Assembly (NCBI RefSeq): GCF_002865645.1
Contig: NW_020194626.1
Location: 1,116,001-1,180,000 of the forward strand
Direction: 5' to 3'
Origin: Hyaloscypha bicolor E
Taxonomy: Eukaryota > Ascomycota > Leotiomycetes > Helotiales > Hyaloscyphaceae
Length of the DNA: 64,000 bases
Each line of letters begins with the position of its first letter. Position 1 is the stretch's first letter. This document shows, piece by piece, positions 36,471-47,740 of this stretch. Below the pieces are notes generated by a model. It was not told the DNA's origin and did not search any database. It worked only from the letters and a program-made list of their open reading frames with translations. The position numbers were made by a program, and so were the translations under genes.

Positions 36471-38200
36471 CTACCTCGACTGGGTATGCGACACATCCCT
36501 CGCGCCAGACTCCTCACCCTCCACTGGCTTTTCACCTTCAGTAAACTCCTTCCCAGACTCAGCAGACAACTCATTCAATGCCTGCTCAACCGCAGGCTCA
36601 TGTCTTCCTGCCAAATCCCTCCTCCTAATCGCCCACCCACCACCCCAACCAACCCAGCCCTGCTCCCAAGGTGCCCTAGCAAAACAAAACAAGAGCGCCA
36701 CACTAATGAACCCCACGCTGGCACTCCCACTCGCAATCCAACCTCCCTTCGCATAAAGCCTATTACCAACGGCCGTCCCCATCAACTGACCACAGAAGAC
36801 CGAGACCATGTATGCGGTATTGACTCGATTCCTCGCTTTCGGTTCGATGGCGTAGATTGCGGATCTATTTGCGATTTGGGATGTTTGGAGACCGAGGTCA
36901 ATGGCAAAGGCTTGAATGATGGGCCCGGCAACTGTATGTTTCCCGCTGTATGTGCCGATTATTACGCCGGTAATGCAGTAGATGAGACCTAGTATGACGC
37001 TGAAGAGTGGAACGAAGCGGTCGATGATTGCTTTGGAGTAGAAGGGCCCGAAACACATGGCTCCGATGCCGACGAGAGCGAAGAGCCCAATTGTGACCGG
37101 GTTAAATGAGTATGGCGGGGATGATAGGAGGAAGGTGAGGGTTGTCCAGTATGATGTAAAGGTACTGGATACGAGAAACCCTACTCCACACGCCTGGACT
37201 AATACAGGGTGTTTGACAACCATTTTTAAGATGCTGAAGAGGATACTGAAGTAATTTAAACCGCCAGGAATCGTCCTAGGATAGTCTGGCATAAAGAGAA
37301 ATAATAATAAGAAGGAAAGGTATTGCATGCCAAACGAGAACCAATAGATACTTCTCCAGCTGGTATATTGAGTCAAAATACCAGATAGGAGTCGTGCAAT
37401 GAGCATCCCGAGGAGTAGCCCTGAGACGACAATTGAAAGCGCAGTAGCACGCTTGTGGAGGGGGGCGAGGTCGCCTACGAGAGGGAGCATTAATTGTGGG
37501 GTGACCGTTGAGACAGCTGTGATGAAAGAGAGTGCCAGGAAAACCGAGAAGGACTTCGTCACGCACAGGCCGAGCCACTATGAGACGTAAGAAAGTGTTA
37601 GTCGGAAGCATTAAAAATCTTACCACTGTGGCAGTGAAGAAGACTAGTATTAAAACGAAAGCCCTGCGGGGGAATATGTCCCCGAGGGGGCAGAGGAAGA
37701 GGAGACCAGCGGCATATCCAGCTTGCATCACCGTTGGAATCAGAGACGAACGCTCATCGGTGATGTTGAAGTCTCTGGCTAGTATATTAAGAATAGGATG
37801 GTTGTAGTAGAGGTTCGCAACTGTAAACGTGCCAGCCTAGGAGTAATTAAAACTCGTTCAACTATTTGCGCCGAGAAGGCTCGTGCATGTAGGAATATAG
37901 ATGGAATATTAAGGGAAGCCTGCAAGCCTAGAGAATACTCACAAATCCAAATAGAAGGTTCAAACCCAAGCTGAATTTTGGAGGTGATTCTGGGTTCCAC
38001 CGACAGCGCTCAGGTGTCCAGGTCACGAAACCCCAACATGCTCTGACATACTTGTGGTTTTTGATCTTCGCCAAACGTCCCTTTTCATCACTACTTCTTG
38101 TTGATGTAGAAGCATTCGCATTCCCGTTCTGGCTGTTCTTCTTTGACCCCACTTTTGTATCAAACTTAGTGGAGCCATTCACTTCCTCAACATTCGGCAT
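36471..38200 (-). CDS. Major facilitator superfamily transporter
   Basis: Three exons: 37943-38200, 37624-37836 and 36471-37577; introns of 106 and 46 bp, all in phase 0. The product is 525 aa. A polar N-terminal tail (about 60 residues, Lys/Ser/Asn-rich) precedes about 12 membrane helices and an acidic C-terminal tail. The loop between helices 2 and 3 reads GDIFPRRAFVL, matching the MFS G-D-x-x-x-R-R signature. AGTFTVANLYYNHPILNILA before it is the typical first helix of the AraJ/YbcL-like drug:H+ antiporter branch. Export of small organic compounds is likely; the substrate cannot be read from sequence. Confidence 0.9.
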
Positions 38201-39591
38201 AGTCTTGAAAGAGATACTCGGAAACAGGGACATCAATGCGTGACACTCACAGCATCGATACGAGAGAATCTTGAAAAACGGAAATAGAAACGAAAGGCCT
38301 CTCCGCGCCCGCCACTCGGTGAGCCATGAAGCCAAACATCGATCGATATCGTAACGTACCAATCGTATTTGTCAGTGGTCAACAGACTGCAAGGCCTGTC
38401 GCTTTAGTGGGTATCTTGACTTTTTTTCTGTGCTCTGAGAGGCTGGCCGGCACCGTTTTTCCGGGCATGAGCGGGAGGAAAAGCTTAGCATCACGTGATC
38501 CGCCTCTTCTGCACTCCGCCTAAATGGGCACTGGGCACTGGGCACACGCCGCCCGGCCGCCCCTCTGCCTCTTCGGGAACCGGATGTCTGCGGAGATTCA
38601 TGAAGTCGTGGTATTTTGGATAAAAGCGCTCTCGGCTCATATTGCTTCGACGTGTTGGTGGTGCGAAGAGACGCAAGGAAACAACACCTTGAGACAGGAG
38701 AAGCTTCGTCGAGCATTCGGCTCCTGGAGTGGAAGAAGTCCCTCGGGCGGGGATTTCTCCCAAGAGTCGTCGCCTGGTCCACGTAAACTCACAGCTGCAC
38801 TGGAGTGCCTGGGCGGAGTTGCCACGGGCTGGCGTGGCTTCTGATATCGAGCCAGCCCGCATGCAGGCAAGGCAGGTGGACGGGGGTCGGTCGGTGATGG
38901 TTGGTCTCCGCGCCAAGGAAGAGCATGCCCTTTCAAACCTGAGACTCGAGTCATCTCGAAGCATCGTGAAGGCATCCCGATAAGAAGGTTTCGGCCAATT
39001 TCCTTCAACCAGGGAGGGCACGGATATTAACACACGCGTGCCCCGTAATTCCCCATCTGCGTCACAGATTCACAAAGCACTGCAGAAACCTTCCGCCGGC
39101 GCGGCAAGCACGAGCGGCGGATTCGACGGAAGGGAGGGGATGGGCAGCAGAAGACATGACACAGTGCAGGACGCCCAGAGCTCCTGGATTCCAGAATGCG
39201 ATGCGATGCTGTTTCTTAGCCTTGCATGGCGCTGTCCAATGCGAGCGTGCCGAGCGTGCAATGAACCAATCAGGTGCTTGGCTTGAGCGCACTACCCCAC
39301 CCTAGCTCGCCGAGCCCCAGCCCGACCCATCGACCGGTGACCAGGGTAAACAAACTCACTACACTGAAGTCTCACGACGATATTTCCCAGAGGCCGCTTC
39401 CCAACCTCCCAATTCACCACGCCGCGCCTCACACCTCACACCTGCTCTTTCCCCCAACCTTCCAGCTCTCTTTCCAATACCCATAATCCGCGATCCATCC
39501 CACAACATCAATCCGTCACCTTCGCGAGAAACATCAATTGAGTCGTCTGCCCCCCCCGCATTCCCCCCAGACCAACCCCGAAGCTGTCAGG
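38201..39591. other. Divergent intergenic region with CT-rich leader before the GPI gene
   Basis: 1.39 kb between divergent genes. The last 300 bp (about 39290-39590) are C- and CT-rich, as usual before strongly expressed fungal genes. Overlapping open frames at 38372-39033 reflect base bias and show no family match. Confidence 0.4.
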
Positions 39592-40293
39592 ATGTTCGTC
39601 AAGACCACTGTCGCCGTCGCGCTTCTGGCCAGCTTTGTTGCTGCGCAAACCAACCTCACCTTTGATCCCTCAACCGTCGATCTCACTACTCGAGGTCGGT
39701 TTCGAATCTCTTCGGACTTTTGCACGAATGCTTCTAACATGCTTTATTTTCAGGTCAATGGTGCCAGGCCGAATTCAACACCTGCAAGGCCCTCTGTGGC
39801 ACGAAGACCAGCGCGAACGACTGCGACCCTGTAAGACCTTTGGTCTTTCTGTGACCTTCACAATGAGCTGCATCAGTCGCTGACCACATGAAAACAGAAT
39901 ACTCTGAAGTTTGATTGCCTCTGCTCCTCCAACAACTCCATACCTGGTCTCCAGTTCTATACGCAGACAATGCCAACCTTCATCTGCGAGCAAAACTTCA
40001 AGATCTGCAATGCCGCTGCCGTCAATCAAGTCAACAGTGCTGCTGCTCAGGCAGCTTGCGCCGCGACCGAGCAATCCGACTGTGGCCATATCGATCCCGC
40101 AAACTTCACTGCTGCTGCAGTTAGCTCTACTGCCACCTCGACCTCCACACCCACTGGCACCGGAGCCGCTGGGGGAAGCAGCGCAACAAGCACGTCCTCC
40201 AAGGCAGCTGCCGCAACCATGGCTGCTATGCGAAACTTCGGTACTGGCGCATTTGCGGTTGGTGCCGGTGTCGTCCTTGGTGCCCTTCTCTAA
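39592..40293 (+). CDS. Secreted Cys-rich, probably GPI-anchored protein (DUF7707-like)
   Basis: Three exons: 39592-39694, 39754-39830 and 39898-40293; introns of 59 and 67 bp. The product is 191 aa. A signal peptide (MFVKTTVAVALLASFVAAQ) is followed by a cysteine-rich domain of about 90 residues (QWCQAEFNTCKALCG, FDCLCSS, FICEQNFKICN, ACAATEQSDCG). A Ser/Thr/Ala stalk and a hydrophobic C-terminus (GTGAFAVGAGVVLGALL) complete the GPI-attachment layout. Such proteins are frequent on filamentous ascomycete cell walls; I relate it to DUF7707 from memory of the pattern. Role unknown. Confidence 0.85.
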
Positions 40294-41202
40294 GAAAACT
40301 ATGCGCTGGAAATCGAGGTCCGCCAAGAAGCCTACTTCCTTCGGAGATGCCAATAGGTACTCGACGCTTACTCGACGATTTGTGCATATTGTATTTGTGA
40401 TTCAGCGCGTTTTATTTTAGCATAGGTGTTGTGGCTGCTGCATCTGCGCTTTCACAGCATCTCTCCTGGGGCTTTTACCGTTGTTCTTTCCCACATTGTA
40501 TGCGGAGGGGATATCATTCTGCTATATTGATGATGGCGGATATTAATTGCGAACGAGACGATGATTGATGACTGAGGGATGAAAAGGAGAGACGAAGGAG
40601 ACATCCAGGAAGGTGGTTCCGCTGATTAAGACGGCGTAGTATAGGAATAAAAACTATGCAAAAGTACGAGTCTCGTTTTAGCTTCGAGACAGATAGGGGA
40701 GTTTTGGATGAGACGGTATCCCATTCGAGGAGTGGCAGCAGCTGGAGTGGGTGGGGACATCAGAGTAGTGCTCTGTGGGCAACGACTTATCTGTTCAGAG
40801 AACTGTGCCCTATAGCGACACAGACGACTCATTCTCTATCCTCATCACTTCACTCCATTGGCGCTCTTCTCATTCTTGTGAGCGATGATGTGCTGGCAAG
40901 AACCAGACAGCTCTATCAGCTTGCTTTGCGTCGTAGCCTTTCTTAATATATTGCCACTATCAGACATTGACAGAGCATTGCCTGACTGCAGACTCACTCA
41001 TTGTCCTCGGAAGGTGAAAGAGAGATAATTCATTGTGATGAACAAGGCCGACTCATTTTCTGCAATAAAGCCACTGAACAATGCTGTTTCGCGAACAAAG
41101 AGTCTGTTTCTTAATAATTTCATAGACCTCCTGAGAAAATCCATCCCACTTGGCAGGGTTCACATATTCAATCATAACACTGCGAGCTTCCCAAACTCGG
41201 CC
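40294..41202. other. Intergenic region upstream of amidoligase gene A
   Basis: About 900 bp. The amidoligase frame is open upstream to an ATG at 41035, but the stretch 41035-41202 does not look like the family and probably is leader. No other gene is supported. Confidence 0.4.
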
Positions 41203-43237
41203 ATGGCACCGCCATTGACCTTTGGCGTAGAACTCGAATTCGCACTCGCTTACTTGCCATACGACTCCATTCCTCTTCCAGATCCCGACGACGCCAAGAA
41301 AATCCTCCACTTCACACTTACAGACGAGGATTGGGCTCAGAATGAGTTTGATATACCCAGAGAGGAATTCCTCCCTATAGCGACCCAGTTCGCTGCGAGG
41401 AGATCAGTGCGGAACACAATCAAAGAAGCAGGTTTCCCTGTATCTGATGAAAAGTTAGTCCACCTTGAGGCTGACGTCTCAAAGTGGGAAGTCGTGAATG
41501 ATGGGTCGGTACGCGCCCCCGAAGGCAGTCCATATGAGTGGACTGATATCGAGGTTCGTTCCCCGGCCTTTTATTTCACAAGTGGCTCACTCAAGGCTGT
41601 CGCAGATGTTTGTATTCTATTAAATAAGACCTATGGTTTACACATCAATGATTCTATGGGCCTGCATGTACAGTAAGAATTCCAAACCCTACCTTTGAGG
41701 CAATGTTAACAAAAGTTTGATGTTTAGTGTCGGAGATTCGAATAAAGGGTTTGATATGATCACTCTTTCTAACCTCATTGCTTTCTTGTGGGCTTTTGAA
41801 CCGCAGCTGAATAGTCTGCACCCAAGTCATCGGCAAGATCAAGAATGGGGAGGCTCGATGCGAGAGTCATCTCTCTATGTGAGAACGTACCGGGCAAAAT
41901 ATGGCAGGCGGCCTAATCCCCTAACAGGAGCTATCCATTTCCTGAACTGCAAGAGCATAATGGAGCTTATTGCACAGGCTAGTAGTAATTGTGAACCAGG
42001 CGGGCATGTTCACAAGTTCTCCGCATACAATTTTCAAGGATTCTACAATCGAGAAAGGGGCCTCGCCAAACTCAAACCTACGATCGAGTTTAGACAACAC
42101 CAAGGCACAATGAGCCCCAATGCTGTCGTCAATTGGATCGAAATTGTCGTCGGCATCGTGGACTACATCCGAAACATCGACTACGCTTCTCTCACCGACC
42201 TCCTGCAAATGGTCGAGCACGAATCCTGGGAGAAGCTCGGGGATGGCAAGGACATTGAGAGAGAAGCGAGACTTGGACCGATCCTGGCAGAGTCAAAGTT
42301 CACAATTATCGATCTCCTACTTGAGATGGGGCTCTATGGCCCAGCAAAATATTATCGAGATCGCTGGAGGAAACTCGCGAAGAAACCCCCATTCCCGATC
42401 TCTCCAAAACCCGATATCGAGTGGGAGTTCCATAGCACCGTCGACCCGGAATCAGACGAATACAAGCGCTTGCATCGCTTACAGGAGAACTGGGAAGCAG
42501 ATCGCATTGCTTCTGAAGCTCAGCCTCCTGGAGGATGGAAGTTTGATCCGGATCATCCTTCATGGCCTCGTCATCACTATATAGAACCCCAATCAAATCA
42601 TCCTTCAGATCATTCTGATGCAGGATCAAATTCAAATATGGGATGCTGTCGCGGCGCCAAGGGTGAAATCGAAAAGGGTGAAGCAGGAGACAATGTATTG
42701 GCCTGGATTCTTGATCAATATTCCGTCCCTCCGCCAGCTCACACCTCAGCACCCGCGCGTCAACTGAGCGCGGTCCTCGAAGAAACGGAAGAAGAACTGG
42801 ACGCCGAGTACGCGAGGCTTGATTTTGGTAATACTTTCAGCGCATTCAGAGCACAAGATGGCCGTGGTATCGAAAACGAAGAGGCCAACTATCCCAGAAC
42901 GTTTCGTACTCTAACGCTAAGCTCCGAAGAGGCGGAAGAAGACCTTGATGCAGAGGAAGTGGAGATTGATAGGCAGCTTGCTGCTTTCGAACCACAAGCT
43001 GGCGCAAGTGTCGGTCAGGAGGATAGGCTGTGGAGGGAGAGAGTCAGAGACGGGTTTGAGGGTGAGGTGATAGCTTATAACGGAGATGGGGAGATTCCGG
43101 AGGGAAGCATGAATCCGTTTGATGATACGCTGCCTAGGATTAGGGGGGGCTGGGCAGCTCCGTCTCCGGAAGTGTCGCCGAAGACTAAGCCGCTGGTTGA
43201 AGAGTATGATAGTGATGGGGAGATGCTGTTTCCATAG
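41203..43237 (+). CDS. Amidoligase-family protein A, long form with acidic tail
   Basis: Two exons, 41203-41672 and 41728-43237 (55-bp intron); the product is 659 aa. The N-terminal 370 residues fit the putative amidoligase family (Amidoligase_2). They show FGVELEF (7-13), IEVRSPAF (116-123), GLHVHVG (153-159, split by the intron), FEPQLNSLHPSHR and EFRQHQGT (277-284). The conserved Glu/His residues are the expected metal/ATP-binding set of the glutamine-synthetase-like fold. The family is predicted to form amide bonds between a carboxylate and an amine. From about residue 440 a low-complexity, Glu/Asp-rich tail follows with two related motifs, EEELDAE (511-517) and EEDLDAE (560-566). The start at 41203 has a good context (GCCATGG) and puts the first motif at the N-terminus. 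Reaction and substrate are unknown. Confidence 0.85.
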
Positions 43238-43924
43238 GTAGGCGTATTTGTTGGTAATGAATTATTTTAATGATTTCTATTTCTCTGTTATGAAGTTCTA
43301 TCGGGTCTAAGCGAAGACTCATCTGGCAAGTGCTGTTTACCAATTTAGCAAGATCAAAGTCACAGTTCTGAATATGCACTCAAAAAACTGACACTTCACG
43401 CGAGATCAGGTTGTTAGTGATTAACCTCAGGTCTCACACGGCCAGTGGCACGTTGCTTATAATCGCGAAGTGTAGCCCAATACTGTGGACCTCACATGCA
43501 ATAGGAACTTTCAACAAGCCACTGGCTATCTCACGTCGTCATCCCTGGCGAGCGCTCGCGCAGGTACCATGTCACGGCGGAATGCATGAAAAGAGGAAGC
43601 TGAGCGTTGAGCGAGTATTCTACATGAAATAGCAAGTCTTCAACAGTTCTTTCTCTAGAACAGCTGCTTTGTTCCCAATCATAATTCTACTGTTCCATGA
43701 CAGGAGACCTTCCAACAAAGCCTCCTGACAATGAAATCCTCTCCTTGCTGACAAAACAGAGGATTGTATATTCTTAAGAATACAATGAACAAGGTGACCT
43801 GTTTCTAGGGGGGAAAGCTCATACCGAATTTAGTAACGCACAGCACATTTCCTAGTCGAGTATACACGTTTCCTTACTCAAAATTTATCCTTGTTTATTG
43901 CTTTATAAGACTGTTTTAGCTACC
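43238..43924. other. Spacer between amidoligase copies A and B
   Basis: About 690 bp, without recognisable genes. Confidence 0.45.
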
Positions 43925-44534
43925 ATGGAGGACGATTCGCCATTAGAACACTAGGAACCACCATTACAGAAGAAAAAATTGACATTTGGTGTAGAAATCG
44001 AGTTCGCACTTGCCACTGCTCCGGCAAATGGCATCGCCCCTGGGCCTCACCTTGGTGGTCACATATTTGGTATGCCAGACTGGCAGGCCGCCTGTGAACA
44101 CATCCGTAATACGTTAGAAGGCGTTGGAGTCCCAGCCGAAATCGAAGTCAGATCCAGTTTCTACTGGAAACCTTTCAGTGATTGATCTTGGTCACTGAAA
44201 GAGGATTTGAACATCTGTGCGCCTGCGCGTTGCTACGAATGGGCGCAGGTGGAAATCTGCTCACCACCTTTCTACTTCACTCCTGGATCGTTGGAGCAAG
44301 TTCGTCTTGTTTTCGAGACGTTGTCGAAAACGTATCGGATCAGCTGCAATCGCTCATGTGGCCTTCATGTAAGTTAACCCCTCCAACTTTCTCCCTCTAG
44401 TAGGAAAGCTGACATAGTTTAGGTACACGTTGGTAATGCAAATAGGGGCTTTAGCTATCAAACTATTAGGAACCTTTCTGTTAAGTCTGTAACATTCTTA
44501 CAATGGAGACCGGTTCTGAATGGTCGTAGTTAAA
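43925..44534 (+). pseudogene. Amidoligase-family copy B, truncated and interrupted by stops
   Basis: A tandem copy preserved only in its N-terminal half. It begins at the ATG at 43925, has TAG at 43952-43954 and TGA at 44183-44185 in the same frame, and a likely intron at 44369-44422. Homology is clear: LTFGVEIEFALATAP, VEICSPPFYFTPGSLEQV, and after the intron VHVGNANRGFSYQTIRNL. After about 44490 the similarity ends, so the second half with the EFRQH motif is missing. TAG is one C-to-T change from CAG and TGA one from CGA, compatible with ordinary decay or repeat-induced mutation. It lies between the intact copies A and C. Confidence 0.85.
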
Positions 44535-44706
44535 ACTTCTACCATGGAGTTTGCAGACTCGAAGCCGACACAAAGAAGTGGCAATGTATCCAGCACGTGC
44601 TTGCTCCGCCAGAAGAAACAAGCAAGGTCTTTCTTTCATGAGAGAATTGAAACAATGCGCGCTCAGATAAGACTTTACTTTCATTGTTCTACACAAGAAC
44701 CGAACA

Positions 44707-45978
44707 ATGGCTCTTCTGCTTATCATGAGCTCTACTGCTCACAATTCAATTTCTTCACTCTCCCACAAAGTAGATCAATCGTCGCACATTTCAACTACAA
44801 GGATGTCTCCCTGGCAATACATTTATTCACCTCTGGATGACGGAAATGGAAAGCTGGATTGTAAGCCGGGAGAGTTCCCAAAGCTGTCCTTTGGTGTCGA
44901 GCTCGAGTTCTCTCTTGCAGCACTTCCATTCAATGTCAAAGATCGAGAGGCACCTGACGGTCGGGAAATGTATGGAATCATAGAAGAGGAGGGAGGACCA
45001 AACCAGCCTACAGTTCAACTCACATTGTCTCTTTTACTGAAAAAGAAAGGCGATCGTAACCATGCCACCCAGCGCCATATATCAAACACCCTCATAAAAA
45101 AAGGCATTCGCGCCATTGGAGAAATGGATCGTGTCCATGAGCTTGCGGATATGCCGCTCGATCGATGGATCGTCACTGAGGATACGACCATCAAACACCC
45201 GCCGCTTGAGGGACTCAGGACCGTTTACGAGTTCCAGGAGGTTGAGATGCAATCGCCTGCTTATTTGATGACAGAGGGGAGCCTTAGGGAAGTACAGAGA
45301 GTTTGTCACTTAATCACTTGCACTTACAGAACGTATAATGGGCCAAGTACTGGCTTGCATGTTCATGTGGGCAATAGCACGAGAGCTTTTACACTCGAAA
45401 CAGTACAAAATGTTGTGGCGATTCTCTTTGCTTTTGAGCCTCAATTGGATACTTTACATCCTGAACATCGACGAAAAAATGGGTATTGCCTACCTTTGCG
45501 AAGTAACTCACGTTTAGCCCTTCGAATGTTGGAAGAAAAAATCGATTTGAGAGACATCCTCGATGAAATATACAAAACAACATCCATCAACCAACTTATC
45601 AAACTGATGAGCGCCTCTGATGGTTCAGGATACAAGATGGGGGTAAACTTAGAGAACCTTCTGGAGCCATACGTCGACGAAAGGTGCTCGTTTCACCGGC
45701 CGGATAATGATCTAAAGAAGACCATTGAGTTCAGGCAACACGAAGGTACCCTTGACCCAGAGGCAGTGTACAATTGGGCGAAGGTGTGTGTGAACCTTGT
45801 TGAGTTTGCTCAAGAAGTTCCGACACCAAAGCTGCAAGCATGGCTTCGATGGAACATCAACCAGAAAGTGGAGGAGTATCCGGCAGTCGCTGTGCTTTAT
45901 GCCTTGAAAATTCCGCGGTGCGCTTTGTATTACGAAAAGAAACTTGCTGAGAGGAGCAAGGTGCCCAGTGGGCCATGA
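44707..45978 (+). CDS. Amidoligase-family protein C, short intronless form
   Basis: Single exon, 423 aa. It shows FGVELEF (62-68), VEMQSPAY (179-186), GLHVHVG (216-222), FEPQLDTLHPEHRR (243-256) and EFRQHEGT (341-348), the same ordered motifs as copy A. It ends shortly after the fold, without the acidic tail of copy A. An intron interrupts the GLHVHVG region in copies A and B but is absent here. An ATG at 44803 (MSPWQYIY) is an alternative start that would remove 32 poorly conserved residues. All signature Glu/His residues are kept, so it is probably active. The predicted chemistry is amide-bond formation; partner and substrate are not evident. Confidence 0.87.
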   Translation: MALLLIMSSTAHNSISSLSHKVDQSSHISTTRMSPWQYIYSPLDDGNGKLDCKPGEFPKLSFGVELEFSLAALPFNVKDREAPDGREMYGIIEEEGGPNQPTVQLTLSLLLKKKGDRNHATQRHISNTLIKKGIRAIGEMDRVHELADMPLDRWIVTEDTTIKHPPLEGLRTVYEFQEVEMQSPAYLMTEGSLREVQRVCHLITCTYRTYNGPSTGLHVHVGNSTRAFTLETVQNVVAILFAFEPQLDTLHPEHRRKNGYCLPLRSNSRLALRMLEEKIDLRDILDEIYKTTSINQLIKLMSASDGSGYKMGVNLENLLEPYVDERCSFHRPDNDLKKTIEFRQHEGTLDPEAVYNWAKVCVNLVEFAQEVPTPKLQAWLRWNINQKVEEYPAVAVLYALKIPRCALYYEKKLAERSKVPSGP

Positions 45979-47117
45979 ACTTTCATGCTCTTCGAAGATA
46001 CTGGAAAGATACCCTTGAGCAATAAACTTGATTTGTAAAATATTTCTGAAGCTTCCGAAGCTCCATCTCTCAAAGTGTGAAAATGATAACAAACGGCACG
46101 AAGAAAAGTCTTGTGAAATCAACACTCCCTCTGGGGTTTCTGTGCACATAAGCAAAGCGGAAATATTCTTTATATGCTAAAATAAAGAAAATTGTAGCCA
46201 GCGATCTCCAGCAGGAGACGTTGCTTTTAGTCTAAACAGCAATTCCTTTCGTCACGTGCTCACTTCGAATTGTAGGACCAACCTGGATATACTCAAATAA
46301 GCATTTTCCCAGTACAACAAGCTTTGAGAAGGGGCTAGGTTTAGACAGGCATTGGCACTTATGCTTTACAAGCTCAAAGTGAGGACCGATAGGCCTGGAC
46401 GAGTGGGTAACAGCCACATATGGAGACCCACATTATGTGTGGAGCGACGACAACCCACCTCAGTACACGACTCTGAGAGTGGAACGACTTCAAAATCTGC
46501 TCGCCGGGTTCTCTAAGGGAGTCCCTGAGGGTCCTAGAGTTTTGCTATTTTACTCCTTTGCAAGGCTGTTAGTTTTGTGGTGTAAATGTTTTGAAGTTAG
46601 TGTGTGGAGATTTCTATGATGATTCCTCTTGAAGTGCTTTAATAAAAATATGATAGGAAAAGATTGGCTGAGCGAAAGACAGTTTTCTGGATCCCAACGG
46701 ACTTTTCTAGACCTCTAAACATAGCGTGCGATTATCTTAAATTTTTTGAACCTCGCTCGAGGGGCATTTGTTGACTATTTGCGTGACCGTTAAGCGAGAC
46801 CGGAAACCGTATTCACGAAATAGCGATACGGAAGATTGTACACTAAGGATTGACCACCTTTTGCTCCCGCGGGTTGATTTTGCAAGTCGAAGTCGAGGTA
46901 TTTGTTTTTTTTACCCCTGAGAACCCGCTTATGCTAAGCGAGAGTTGGGTGGGGCTTGGCAAAGCTTGATTTCAGCCCCGTACTGCCGCTATGACGTCTA
47001 AGCAAGGGTTATTGCAATTCACGCGATAGCTTGGACGTTGATATTGAATATGAAGACCTCAATTTGTCCTTCTCCTCCACCAATTTCTCGGATCTCTGTC
47101 CATCCAGATTTTGCAAT
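45979..47117. other. Intergenic region
   Basis: About 1.1 kb. An open plus frame from about 46415 to 46619 (containing PHYVWSDDNPPQYTTLRVE) looks somewhat coding-like and may be a gene scrap, but I cannot assign it. Nothing else is supported. Confidence 0.35.
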
Positions 47118-47740
47118 TCATCCGCCCGAAAAGAACCAATAGCACGTTATGTCGAGCGACATCTTGCCCACTTTCCTCGGGGCTCTGCAAGCTTCCCTTG
47201 TCGCGTTGCTTACCACCCGTGCTTGGAAGTCGTGTAGAGTAGCCTTTATATCTTCCGTAGACCCTACTCCCTTGAGCGGTGTATCTCCTTTCGCACGGGA
47301 GCTAGTGGCAAAGATGAGAAAGTCATAGCCGAGCGTTGTAGTACTAGAGAAGCCAGAGATAGAGGCCTTCTTGGTTTCGTCATCGAGACTTTCGGCAGAG
47401 GCGAGGATGAATTCGAATTGGCTGGCCGGGATTTGCTCTGGGTTAGTCATCGTTTAAGGAAAGGCTATTGAAAGTTCAATATGCTAGAGATGGTAAAACC
47501 TGTGTAAGGAGAAGGGACATATAGGATACCTTTTGAACCCCTTAGTAATCGGGCGTAAAGCCGCTCATCGGAAAGCTGACCTGGGGGCCAAGCCTCTTAC
47601 CGCCGCCATACTCTAATAAAAATGCGTGTTCGGGGATACAAGAGTGGCTTTAAAACTTCCTGAGTTTCCAGCCAGCTTGAGAATCCGATGAGCGGTGCTG
47701 ATCCCGTATACGAGTCTTTGAGAATAGTAATGTCCTTCAT
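47118..47740 (-). pseudogene. Relic of an AIF/AMID-like FAD-dependent oxidoreductase
   Basis: Decayed N-terminal half of a flavoprotein related to fungal AMID/FSP1-type NAD(P)H oxidoreductases. From the ATG at 47740 the frame starts MKDITILKDSYTG, where an intact gene has a glycine-rich Rossmann loop. It meets an in-frame stop just before GQLSDERLYARLLRG. It then continues, after a probable intron, as ASQFEFILASAESLD and TLGYDFLIFATSSRAKGDTP (family pattern TYDxLVLATGSRTK), and ends after KATLHDFQARV. The second dinucleotide-binding loop and the whole C-terminal half are absent. Loss of the first glycine loop, an internal stop and truncation make it non-functional. Confidence 0.7.
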
